Below, in pieces: positions 1 through 5,324 of a stretch of 5,324 nt of DNA. Below the pieces are notes generated by a model. That model worked only from the letters and a program-made list of their open reading frames with translations, was not told where the DNA came from and did not search any database. This stretch comes from an uncultured Saprospiraceae bacterium. GTDB lineage: Bacteria > Bacteroidota > Bacteroidia > Chitinophagales > Saprospiraceae. The number at the start of each line of letters is the position of its first letter. Within the stretch, counting starts at the first letter, position 1. Location: assembly GCA_937942465.1 (NCBI GenBank), contig CALDEO010000063.1, forward strand, positions 1 to 5,324. The letters are read 5' to 3'. The position numbers and the translations under genes are program-made.

Positions 1-27
1 TTGAATAGCTTATCTATTACCTATATT

Positions 28-1515
28 CTAGAATCTAAATCCAAAGGTGCCAGTCATATTGTATATCGAACTCTCAATATTAACTACTGGATTTTGGCTT
101 TCATCTGTTAATCTATACGGACTGTATGACTCCTCTGAGCTGAGTGCTTGGAAAGCTAAGTCAAATGCAAATGATCTCTTTTTGATTCCCAATCCTAGTC
201 CTATCGTAGTGTTAGACTCTGCTGTAGCGTTATTATACGGAGTAGCATCAAGAGCAACACCAGCTCTAAATCTCCATATTTTATACCCCAGCTCTGAGCC
301 TAATCTAATATTCATCACTCTCTGAAATTGATCCGTGATATCAGCGTTGACTACTTCTTGATATTCTGCATCGGCAGGCCCACTTAAGTCACTAGAAGTA
401 AGGTTGAATGCACTACTACCGTAGTCAACAAACTCAAAGTCTGCATTTACAAATCCTCTAACATCGCCTACCTTAAATAATCCTCCAGCACTAGCGATGT
501 ACTTCCATGGAGTACGGAGTCTATAGTTAAATTGACCACGTGGAGACATTGCTTCATTTACTTCTGGGCCATCAGCATCTGTAAATGTATAACTCAAGCT
601 ATTTTCAAAATCATCAGTTAGACTGTACCAGTTGGGGGAGTGGACGGCTAGTCCAAATCTAAAGTTCTGCAGACCAGTATATGTACTACCTATCTTAAAG
701 TTGACTCCAGCACCACTTGTACTTACATACTCTGTGAATGATAATTGATCAAAGAAATCAATCTCACTATCTGGGTCATTTTCGGTATAGACTTTAGTGG
801 TCTCAAAAGATACTAATGGGATACCTACTGATACACCGAATGAAATCTTTTTATCCAGACTTCCAGCCCAAGCTAGAGTCAATTCATTGATTTTACCATT
901 TCTTGTTACAGATTGTCTTTTGTTGACATTGCCGTTATAGTTATCAAAATCGGTAGTATAAGTGTTTGATAAAGAGTCATAACTTGAAAATGCAAAAGCA
1001 TCATAAGCAAGACCATCCTCAAAATCACCCAACTCACCTAGGGTCTTACCGTCAGCTACTTGTGCAAATCTATCAACGATAGATGTTGGAGTCGATCCTT
1101 GATATAAAAAACTCTGAGAGAATATATTTTGCTTATTGACACCGATTGCGAAGTTGGAGCTTGACCAAGAGGATGCCATCGGTTGCTTTGCGAATACTAC
1201 ACCAATATTACCTAGTCCAAAGCTTTGTTTAGACGTAGAATTAGAATTACTTACCAGACTAGCATTACTTTCATTAAAGTTAAGTGATGGGCTTATACTG
1301 AATTCTGACTCATAGTATGATGCCAGACCAGCAGGGTTGATACCTAATACACCGAAGTCTTCACCCATTGCTCCGAAAGCACCAGCTACGGATGCTGTCC
1401 TAGCGGTAGATAACGAAGACTTGAGAGTACTGAGTCTCAATGCATCTTCAGCAAGCTGTCCTTTGGCGGATAGACCCAGTAGTAAGAATAGGGATATGGA
1501 AAGAAGTTGTTTCAT
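28..1515 (-). CDS. FadL/OmpP1-family outer-membrane beta-barrel transport protein
   Basis: Predicted outer-membrane beta-barrel of the OmpP1/FadL/TodX type, a family whose studied members pass hydrophobic molecules such as long-chain fatty acids across the outer membrane; the substrate here cannot be read from sequence. The 495-aa protein starts with a signal peptide (MKQLLSISLFLLLGLSAKG, cleavage before Gln20). The mature N-terminus has the family's plug-like segment: ARTASVAGAFGAMGEDF around residues 39-54, then INPAGLA at 59-65. The rest alternates polar and aromatic residues as in beta strands, contains no cysteine, and ends in Phe-Arg-Phe, a typical C-terminal beta-signal with terminal aromatic. 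Length fits the Bacteroidota branch of the family. The start is set by the signal peptide; the ATG follows an A-rich stretch without a Shine-Dalgarno. A terminator upstream separates it from the Ser/Arg protein gene, so it probably has its own promoter. Family assignment is firm, substrate unknown. Confidence 0.88.
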   Translation of the reverse strand: MKQLLSISLFLLLGLSAKGQLAEDALRLSTLKSSLSTARTASVAGAFGAMGEDFGVLGINPAGLASYYESEFSISPSLNFNESNASLVSNSNSTSKQSFGLGNIGVVFAKQPMASSWSSSNFAIGVNKQNIFSQSFLYQGSTPTSIVDRFAQVADGKTLGELGDFEDGLAYDAFAFSSYDSLSNTYTTDFDNYNGNVNKRQSVTRNGKINELTLAWAGSLDKKISFGVSVGIPLVSFETTKVYTENDPDSEIDFFDQLSFTEYVSTSGAGVNFKIGSTYTGLQNFRFGLAVHSPNWYSLTDDFENSLSYTFTDADGPEVNEAMSPRGQFNYRLRTPWKYIASAGGLFKVGDVRGFVNADFEFVDYGSSAFNLTSSDLSGPADAEYQEVVNADITDQFQRVMNIRLGSELGYKIWRFRAGVALDATPYNNATAESNTTIGLGLGIKKRSFAFDLAFQALSSEESYSPYRLTDESQNPVVNIESSIYNMTGTFGFRF

Positions 1516-1550
1516 AACGGTTAGTTTTTTTCAATAATAAGTATTTAATG

Positions 1551-1578
1551 CAATACTATATGGAGCTAGACAATACAA
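1551..1578 (-). promoter_or_regulatory. Possible promoter of the FadL-family gene
   Basis: Read on the minus strand, TAGTATTG (1551-1558) differs by one base from the Bacteroidota -7 consensus TAnnTTTG, and a TTG (1576-1578) lies 17 bp upstream, within the range reported for these promoters. Transcription would begin near 1545, giving a leader of about 30 nt. It sits between the upstream gene's terminator and the start codon, where a promoter is expected. The match is short and imperfect. Confidence 0.28.
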
Positions 1579-1617
1579 GTAGTTCTTATTATGTATTCGT
1601 AGTTCAATTATTTTTAT

Positions 1618-1650
1618 AAAAAAAGCGGATATTGAAATGTCAACATCCGC
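1618..1650 (-). terminator. Intrinsic terminator of the Ser/Arg-rich protein gene
   Basis: On the minus strand an 11-bp stem (1640-1650 with 1625-1635, GCGGATGTTGA pairing TCAATATCCGC with one G-U pair) closes a 4-nt loop and is followed at once by seven T residues (1618-1624). This is a textbook Rho-independent terminator, starting about 30 nt beyond the stop codon of the gene ending at 1681. There is no T run on the other side, so it works in one direction only. It implies that the downstream FadL-family gene is mostly transcribed separately. Confidence 0.9.
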
Positions 1651-1680
1651 CTTGGTATTTATCTATTATTGTGATTGATC

Positions 1681-2874
1681 TTATTTGCCTCCTCTTCTAG
1701 AAGAAGATCTGCTGCTAGACCTCGACGACGATCTTGAAGAAGATCTAGAAGGTGAACTTGATCTAGTTGAAGATCTACTAGACTTGTTAAATGAACTTCT
1801 CGAAGGAGAGCTCGATCTAGTTGAACTTGATCTTGTACTGCTTCTGCTTGGAGTTGTAGTCCTAGAAGAAGATGACTTTGCTCTAGACATATTAGATCTA
1901 GTTGATCTAGTATTAGATGTTGCTCTAGACGATCTAGTCGTATTAGGAGTAGACTTTCTAGTTGTTGAGTTAGAATTTCTCGGAGAAGAGATGTTAGCAT
2001 TGTTTCTTCTATTCGTTACGTTAGACCTTGTTGATGTGTTAGGTCTTGTGGTTACGTTAGATCTAGTTGATGCTTTCGATGTCCTCGTAGTTGATCTAGA
2101 TCGGTCGCTCAATTTTGATGTCGATCTGTTAGACACATTTTGAACAGTTCTATTTCTACTACCAGTTGTTGTTCTAGCATTGTTTCTATTTCTATCTCCT
2201 CTTGTAGAGTTTATTTTACCACCAGAGCTTCTGCTACCGTAGTATGATCCGTTACTGTTCGTGTTAGCAAAGTTGTTGTTGATCACAACGTTATTGCCAC
2301 CGCCGATGTATCCAGGACATCCATTAGCACCGTAAGCACCATTTGCAAATCCAGAGTTACCATAACTTGTAGTGTATCCCCAGTAAGGGTTACCCCAGCC
2401 AGAGTTGAAGTTATTTCTTCTCCAGTTATTTCTTCTGTCTAAGTTGTACCACTGTGTCCAACGGTTTCCGTATGTTACCCCAAAGTATGGGTTGCCATAA
2501 CTTACATATACAAACGAACTGTTAGTATAGTACGGGTTATTCCATCTATTACCACCGTATACAAAGTATGGGTTGTAGTAGCTTGACGCAAATGCAGGTC
2601 TGAATGCTGATGTTCTTCTGAATCTTCTTACTCTTGCTGAGTAGTTGTTATCATACTCATCATAGTTTTGGTAGTAATCATCATCAAATGATTCGTTCGT
2701 ATCATACTCTTCGTATGCATAGTCACTATCTTCATAGTCATCATCATTATAGCTTGATGTAGAGCTTTCAGTATCAGGATCGTAATAGTGGTCGTCATAC
2801 TGTGCGAAAGATAAGTTGGCAATGAACAGCATTGCTAAACTCAATACGGATAATTTAAAATGTATTTTTTTCAT
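1681..2874 (-). CDS. Secreted low-complexity protein: acidic Tyr/Asp head, NPY repeats, Ser/Arg-rich tail
   Basis: Exported 397-aa protein of unknown function. Residues 1-24 are a clear signal peptide (Lys-rich start, hydrophobic core, ending LSFA before Gln25). The mature chain has three zones. Residues 26-80 are strongly acidic and rich in Asp, Glu, Tyr and Ser. Residues 81-210 begin with a basic RVRRFRR cluster (81-87), then carry Tyr, Asn, Gly and Trp with four NPY[FYW] motifs (101, 113, 128, 162), two GNRW motifs (108, 136) and a single Cys (186). Residues 213-397 are almost all Ser, Arg, Thr and Asn, ending in four tandem RSSS units (377-392) and RRGGK. The head and tail have opposite charge, so they may bind each other, DNA, polysaccharide or the cell surface; that is inference. 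No catalytic motif, barrel or sorting domain is visible. It is real rather than a shadow: it has a signal peptide, an ordinary start and its own terminator. I recall similar proteins near proS in other Bacteroidota but could not verify this. Confidence 0.8.
   Translation of the reverse strand: MKKIHFKLSVLSLAMLFIANLSFAQYDDHYYDPDTESSTSSYNDDDYEDSDYAYEEYDTNESFDDDYYQNYDEYDNNYSARVRRFRRTSAFRPAFASSYYNPYFVYGGNRWNNPYYTNSSFVYVSYGNPYFGVTYGNRWTQWYNLDRRNNWRRNNFNSGWGNPYWGYTTSYGNSGFANGAYGANGCPGYIGGGNNVVINNNFANTNSNGSYYGSRSSGGKINSTRGDRNRNNARTTTGSRNRTVQNVSNRSTSKLSDRSRSTTRTSKASTRSNVTTRPNTSTRSNVTNRRNNANISSPRNSNSTTRKSTPNTTRSSRATSNTRSTRSNMSRAKSSSSRTTTPSRSSTRSSSTRSSSPSRSSFNKSSRSSTRSSSPSRSSSRSSSRSSSRSSSRRGGK
1684..2238 (-). 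repeat. Ser/Arg/Thr-encoding degenerate repeat tract
   Basis: This stretch encodes residues 213-397 of the secreted protein and is built of short degenerate repeats. The 11-bp word GATCTAGTTGA (plus strand) occurs exactly at 1760-1770, 1814-1824, 1895-1905 and 2060-2070, encoding Ser-Thr-Arg-Ser on the minus strand. The 12-residue word SSTRSSSPSRSS is present twice (residues 350-361 and 368-379; DNA 1792-1827 and 1738-1773). GATC and CTAG tetramers are very frequent because AGA (Arg) often neighbours TCN or ACT codons. The bias also keeps other frames open, including a 152-codon antisense frame. Confidence 0.85.
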
Positions 2875-2895
2875 AACGATAATTTATAATTCAAT

Positions 2896-2922
2896 CAATG
2901 ATACTTTCTTTCTATACTGCAA
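2896..2922 (-). promoter_or_regulatory. Possible promoter of the Ser/Arg-rich protein gene
   Basis: On the minus strand TATCATTG (2896-2903) matches the TAnnTTTG -7 consensus except at one base, with TTG (2920-2922) 16 bp upstream, slightly closer than usual. The leader would be only about 15 nt. It resembles the candidate in front of the FadL-family gene (same ATTG ending, similar spacing). A full-match alternative lies much farther upstream, at 3111-3139. Confidence 0.25.
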
Positions 2923-3047
2923 TTTACTAAAAAACAAGTAGTTAAACAGTTAAGGATGTTTTAAAAGTCACCTTTTGACTTGTTAAATAATGCGAAGTTT
3001 AATGTAAACTTTCATAATTATAGACGTAATCTATCGATTAATGGTTC

Positions 3048-3055
3048 TATTTTTG
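3048..3055 (+). promoter_or_regulatory. Candidate -7 box for proS
   Basis: TATTTTTG fits the Bacteroidota -7 consensus TAnnTTTG exactly and lies 62 bp upstream of the proS ATG, predicting a start of transcription near 3062 and a leader of about 55 nt. No TTG or TTTG is present at the usual 17-23 bp upstream, so support rests on the -7 box and its position alone. Confidence 0.4.
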
Positions 3056-3117
3056 GGCATCTTTCAATTTATTTAACAAATAAGTAAGTTGTCTAACACC
3101 TTTAGGAAATCAAAAGT

Positions 3118-4584
3118 ATGGCAAAAGAAATAACATCAAGAGAAGAAAACTACAGTCAGTGGTACTTAGATATAGTCAAGAAAGCAGGCCTAGCAGACAA
3201 TAGCGCTGTCAGAGGTTGTATGGTTATCAAGCCATTAGGTTATGCAATATGGGAGAATATGAGAGACCAGTTGGACAAGAGGTTCAAGGAGACTGGGCAT
3301 GTCAATGCATACTTCCCATTATTCATACCGAAGAGTTTCTTGAGTAAGGAGGCTGATCACGTAGAGGGATTTGCCAAAGAATGTGCAGTAGTCACTCACC
3401 ATAGACTCATGAATAATCCAGATGGGAGTGGAGTAGTCGTAGATCCTAGCGCCAAGCTAGAAGAAGAACTCATCGTGAGACCTACGAGTGAAACCATTAT
3501 CTGGAATACATATAAAGATTGGATACAGTCTTACAGAGACTTACCATTATTGATCAATCAATGGGCCAATGTTGTTCGTTGGGAGTTGAGGACTAGACCA
3601 TTTCTCAGGACTGCAGAGTTTCTATGGCAAGAAGGGCATACTGCTCATGCTACTAGAGATGAAGCGATCGAGGAGTCTAAGTTGATACATGAGGTGTATG
3701 CAAGATTTGCAGAAGACTTCATGGCAATGCCGGTGATCAAAGGTTCTAAAACAGCCAATGAGAGATTTGCAGGAGCGGAAGAAACATATACAATCGAAGC
3801 ATTGATGCAAGATGGTAAAGCATTGCAAGCAGGTACATCTCACTTCCTAGCACAGAATTTTGCGAGAGCATTTGATGTGAAGTTTATGGATGAGAATAAC
3901 AAAGAGCAATATGTATGGGCTTCATCATGGGGAGTATCTACTCGTCTTGTCGGTGCTCTTATCATGACTCACTCTGATGACGAGGGGCTTGTATTGCCTC
4001 CTAAGTTGGCTCCTACACAAGTAGTGATCATACCGATACCAAAGCCACTACCAGAAATAATGGAAAAGGCTGAGCAACTCAAAAAAGAACTCGAAGCACA
4101 AGGTGTAAGAGTGAAAATCGATAAAGATGCTAAGAAGCGTCCAGGATTTAAGTTTGCTCAATACGAGATGGAAGGGGTACCTATCAGACTAGGACTCGGT
4201 AAGAGAGATCTAGAAAATGGTACTATAGAAGTAGCAAGAAGAGATACTAAAGCTAAGGAGTCGATCGATATAGCAGGTGTTGTACCTCACACAGTACAGT
4301 TACTAGTAGATATTCAGGATAACTTATTAGCGAAAGCTAAGCAACATAGAGTGGACTACACGACGGAAGTGAATACCTACGATGAGTTTAAGGATGCTAT
4401 CGAAAATAAAGGTGGATTCGTAATGGCTCACTGGGATGGTACATCAGAGTCGGAGCTCAAAATCAAAGAAGAGACTAAAGCAACGATCCGTTGTATACCT
4501 GATGACTTTGTAGAAGAAGAAGGTGTATGTGTATACTCTGGTAAGCCATCAAAAGGTAGAGTAGTATTTGCGAAAGCATACTAA
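3118..4584 (+). CDS. proS: Prolyl-tRNA synthetase, archaeal/eukaryotic type (short, no editing insertion)
   Basis: Cytoplasmic class II aminoacyl-tRNA synthetase that activates proline with ATP and attaches it to tRNA-Pro. The 488-aa length and lack of the large insertion between motifs 2 and 3 place it in the archaeal/eukaryotic-like (type 3) group common in Bacteroidota. Visible in order: N-terminal catalytic part with RPTSETIIW (121-129, the TxE proline-binding loop), motif 2 with [15 protein letters not shown] (154-168) and QEGHTAH (171-177), SHFLAQNFA (241-249), motif 3 [19 protein letters not shown] (272-290, Arg276), an anticodon-binding domain (about 300-405), and a C-terminal domain ending FAKAY with the family's conserved final Tyr. 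The C-terminal zinc site looks degraded: only Cys459 and Cys471 remain where related enzymes have four cysteines. The ATG at 3118 gives the expected [16 protein letters not shown] start; only a weak AGGA (3104-3107) precedes it. It is divergent from the secreted-protein gene and 179 bp from the next gene. Confidence 0.97.
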   Translation: MAKEITSREENYSQWYLDIVKKAGLADNSAVRGCMVIKPLGYAIWENMRDQLDKRFKETGHVNAYFPLFIPKSFLSKEADHVEGFAKECAVVTHHRLMNNPDGSGVVVDPSAKLEEELIVRPTSETIIWNTYKDWIQSYRDLPLLINQWANVVRWELRTRPFLRTAEFLWQEGHTAHATRDEAIEESKLIHEVYARFAEDFMAMPVIKGSKTANERFAGAEETYTIEALMQDGKALQAGTSHFLAQNFARAFDVKFMDENNKEQYVWASSWGVSTRLVGALIMTHSDDEGLVLPPKLAPTQVVIIPIPKPLPEIMEKAEQLKKELEAQGVRVKIDKDAKKRPGFKFAQYEMEGVPIRLGLGKRDLENGTIEVARRDTKAKESIDIAGVVPHTVQLLVDIQDNLLAKAKQHRVDYTTEVNTYDEFKDAIENKGGFVMAHWDGTSESELKIKEETKATIRCIPDDFVEEEGVCVYSGKPSKGRVVFAKAY

Positions 4585-4611
4585 AGGTAGCAACGGCTAT
4601 AATAATAATCA

Positions 4612-4669
4612 AAGCTGCAATCGGTTTGATCTAGGACAATCCTAGTGCAATTAGATGCGTTTGTAGCTT
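4612..4669 (+). other. Possible folded element in the proS 3' untranslated region
   Basis: AAGCTGCAA (4612-4620) can pair with TTGTAGCTT (4661-4669) over 9 bp including one G-U, extending after a T-T mismatch by two further pairs (CG 4622-4623 with CG 4658-4659). Inside sits a 6-bp hairpin CTAGGA-CAA-TCCTAG (4631-4645). No T run follows, so it is not a standard terminator, and it lacks tRNA features. It might stabilise the proS transcript 3' end or be chance. Confidence 0.3.
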
Positions 4670-4687
4670 GTAAGCGAAATTAACAAC

Positions 4688-4719
4688 ATGCAAAACATAT
4701 TTTTATATATGTTTTGCAT
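4688..4719. repeat. Perfect 13-bp inverted repeat upstream of the DUF3127 gene
   Basis: ATGCAAAACATAT (4688-4700) and its exact reverse complement (4707-4719) flank a 6-base spacer. The stem has only three G/C pairs and is followed by TGTTTCG rather than a clean T run, so it would be a weak intrinsic terminator for proS, whose stop codon is about 100 bp upstream. Its right arm ends 9 bp before a full-match -7 box, so it covers the place where the -33 contact should be. An operator for a dimeric regulator is therefore as likely as a terminator. The symmetry is certain; its role is not. Confidence 0.7.
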
Positions 4720-4728
4720 TGTTTCGTA

Positions 4729-4736
4729 TATATTTG
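4729..4736 (+). promoter_or_regulatory. Candidate -7 box for the DUF3127 gene
   Basis: TATATTTG matches the TAnnTTTG consensus exactly, 27 bp before the ATG at 4764, predicting a leader of about 20 nt. No TTG is found at the usual distance upstream, because that stretch belongs to the AT-rich inverted repeat; nearer TTGs (4714, 4719) are too close. This suggests either reliance on the -7 box or help from a protein bound at the repeat. Confidence 0.45.
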
Positions 4737-4763
4737 TAATTCAAATCAATAAACAAGATAAAG

Positions 4764-5153
4764 ATGTCATTCGAAATAGAAGGGAAGGCCCATAAAATAT
4801 TTGATACAGAAAATAAAACAGACACATTCCAAGCGAGAGAGTTTGTAATAGAGACTGAAGGACAATACCCTCAGTACATCAAATTTCAGTTGACACAAGA
4901 TCGATGTGGTCTTATGGACAACCATAAAGAAGGAGATATGATCAAGGTATACTTTGATCTTAGAGGTAGAGAGTGGAATGAAAAGTACTTCACTAACTTG
5001 AATGCATGGAGAGTAGAAGCAGCGGCAGCAGCGGCGGCGGCACCTCCTCCAGCAGCAGCTGGTACTGGAGATTTTCCGTCACAAGAGTATCCAGCAGCAA
5101 CAACGCCTAAGGCAGATGCAGGAGCTAGTGACTTTGATGATTTACCTTTTTAA
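4764..5153 (+). CDS. DUF3127 family protein, OB-fold-like with SSB-type acidic C-terminal tip
   Basis: A 129-aa cytoplasmic protein (no signal peptide) that I recognise as the Bacteroidota DUF3127 family; its function is not established to my knowledge. Residues 1-85 form one compact beta-rich domain with a pattern like a single-stranded-DNA-binding OB fold: YIKFQLTQDRC (38-48), KEGDMIKVYFDLRGREW (55-71) and YFTNLNAWRVE (75-85), recalling the equivalent strands of SSB. A low-complexity linker follows: eight Ala (86-93), three Pro, then Ala/Gly/Thr/Pro. The chain ends DFDDLPF (123-129), very like the DFDDDIPF tip by which bacterial SSB recruits repair and replication proteins. Together these suggest a nucleic-acid-binding or replication/repair accessory role; this is inference. 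The start ATG follows an A-rich leader and is the only one giving the complete domain. Tandem TAA stops end it, and the next gene begins inside its last codons. Linker codons are GC-rich GCA/GCG compared with the surroundings. Confidence 0.85.
   Translation: MSFEIEGKAHKIFDTENKTDTFQAREFVIETEGQYPQYIKFQLTQDRCGLMDNHKEGDMIKVYFDLRGREWNEKYFTNLNAWRVEAAAAAAAAPPPAAAGTGDFPSQEYPAATTPKADAGASDFDDLPF
5019..5060 (+). repeat. GCN trinucleotide (poly-Ala/Pro) tract
   Basis: Eight consecutive Ala codons of GCA and GCG (5019-5042), then CCT CCT CCA and GCA GCA GCT, encode the start of the linker between the OB-fold-like domain and the acidic tip of the DUF3127 protein. It is distinctly GC-richer than its surroundings. 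Such tracts can change length by slippage, which here would alter only the linker. Confidence 0.75.
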
Positions 5154-5324
5154 TAAAAAATTGACTCTCATTAGAGTAATAATAATCATATACATATCGA
5201 TGATGTCTCTGCTGTCCTCAGCGCAGACATTGTCGGATATGCATCAACGATGGGACGGGGCAGTAGAAGAGTGGGATGTATATGCATTTGGAGATGAGGA
5301 TCTCCCTTATGCTACAATCGATCT
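5137..5324 (+). CDS. N-terminal part of an exported protein of unknown function (cut by window end)
   Basis: An open frame runs from ATG 5137 to the window edge (62 codons and two bases) without a stop. It begins MIYLFNKKLTLIRV, continues with a hydrophobic Ile/Leu-rich core and ends LLSSA before Gln (residue 33), a signal peptidase I site of the same A|Q type as the Ser/Arg protein in this window. The mature start reads TLSDMHQRWDGAVEEWDVYAFGDEDLPY, acidic and Trp-rich, with no domain I recognise. It has no lipobox Cys, so it is probably periplasmic or secreted. ATG 5137 gives a basic N-terminus plus full hydrophobic core; TTG 5161 is possible, while ATG 5200 or 5203 would leave too short a signal. 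With ATG 5137 it overlaps the DUF3127 gene by 17 bp, implying one transcript and perhaps translational coupling. Not enough is present to assign a family. Confidence 0.65.
   Translation, partial: MIYLFNKKLTLIRVIIIIYISMMSLLSSAQTLSDMHQRWDGAVEEWDVYAFGDEDLPYATID

Larger units (their letters stand above)
2875..3117. other. Divergent intergenic region between the Ser/Arg protein gene and proS
   Basis: A 243-bp AT-rich region with no ORF, tRNA or riboswitch that I can recognise. It must contain the start signals of both divergent genes; candidate -7 boxes for each are listed separately. Near its middle is an imperfect dyad (2961-2986): TTAAAAGTCA, a 5-base spacer, then TGACTT-G-TTAA, which pairs over 10 bp with one bulged G. 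It could be a protein site or chance in AT-rich DNA. Confidence 0.6.

Noticed and set aside
1..27. Terminator for the FadL-family gene in the first 27 bases
   Set aside because: Only a 5-bp AATAG/CTATT pairing (4-8 with 14-18) is visible, without a T run; too weak, and the real end may lie outside the window.
47..325. Plus-strand frames opposite the FadL-family gene (47-325 and 1337-1537)
   Set aside because: Both lie antisense to a well-supported coding sequence and show no domain, signal peptide or promoter.
1659..2000. Minus-strand 113-codon frame rich in Leu, Gln and Asp
   Set aside because: It is a shifted frame of the same repeat tract inside the secreted-protein gene and runs through that gene's stop; its low complexity comes from the repeats.
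1685..2143. Plus-strand 152-codon frame rich in Leu, Asp, Glu and Val
   Set aside because: It is the antisense reading of the Ser/Arg tract: repeated TCN and AGA codons on one strand give stop-free Leu/Asp/Glu codons on the other. It has no independent start signal or domain.
1684..2238. CRISPR array or satellite DNA in the GATCTAG-rich tract
   Set aside because: The repeats are short, irregularly spaced and in frame with a coding sequence; there are no uniform repeats or unique spacers.
2628..2822. Minus-strand 64-codon Met/Thr/Ile-rich frame
   Set aside because: It is the shifted frame of the Asp/Tyr-rich head, where GAT and TAT codons read as ATG, ATA and ACT; not a gene.
3622..3843. Minus-strand 73-codon Cys-rich frame inside proS
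   Set aside because: Antisense to conserved proS codons, with no start context and no recognisable product.
4588..4650. Possible tRNA after proS, suggested by GGTTTGATC resembling a T-arm
   Set aside because: No acceptor stem, D-arm or anticodon stem can be placed around it, and the T-loop lacks the standard TTCNA pattern.

Overview
The window looks like chromosomal DNA of a member of the Bacteroidota (Flavobacteriia or Saprospiria-like). Evidence: an archaeal/eukaryotic-type short ProS, a Bacteroidota-style FadL/OmpP1 porin, a DUF3127 protein, signal peptides cut just before Gln (…A|Q, …G|Q), A-rich start contexts with little Shine-Dalgarno, and TAnnTTTG -7 boxes. No insertion sequence, CRISPR array, rRNA, tRNA or phage gene was seen.

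Layout. Two genes run leftward: a FadL/OmpP1-family outer-membrane beta-barrel protein (28-1515) and, upstream of it, a secreted low-complexity protein with an acidic Tyr/Asp head, an aromatic NPY-repeat middle and a long Ser/Arg tail (1681-2874). A strong intrinsic terminator (1618-1650) lies between them, so they are probably separate transcripts. A 243-bp divergent intergenic region (2875-3117) separates them from three rightward genes: proS (3118-4584), a 129-aa DUF3127 OB-fold-like protein ending in an SSB-like acidic tip (4764-5153), and the first 62 codons of an unrecognised exported protein (from 5137, cut by the window edge) that overlaps the DUF3127 gene by 17 bp.

The 179-bp gap between proS and the DUF3127 gene holds a possible folded 3' UTR element, a perfect 13-bp inverted repeat and a full-match -7 box, so the DUF3127 gene probably has its own promoter.

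The genes do not form an obvious pathway: one is translation, one is probably nucleic-acid related, and three are envelope or exported proteins. I see no convincing new multi-gene system. The points most worth following are the SSB-like C-terminal peptide on the DUF3127 protein, the Ser/Arg tail conserved in protein but not in codons, and the palindrome in front of the DUF3127 gene.
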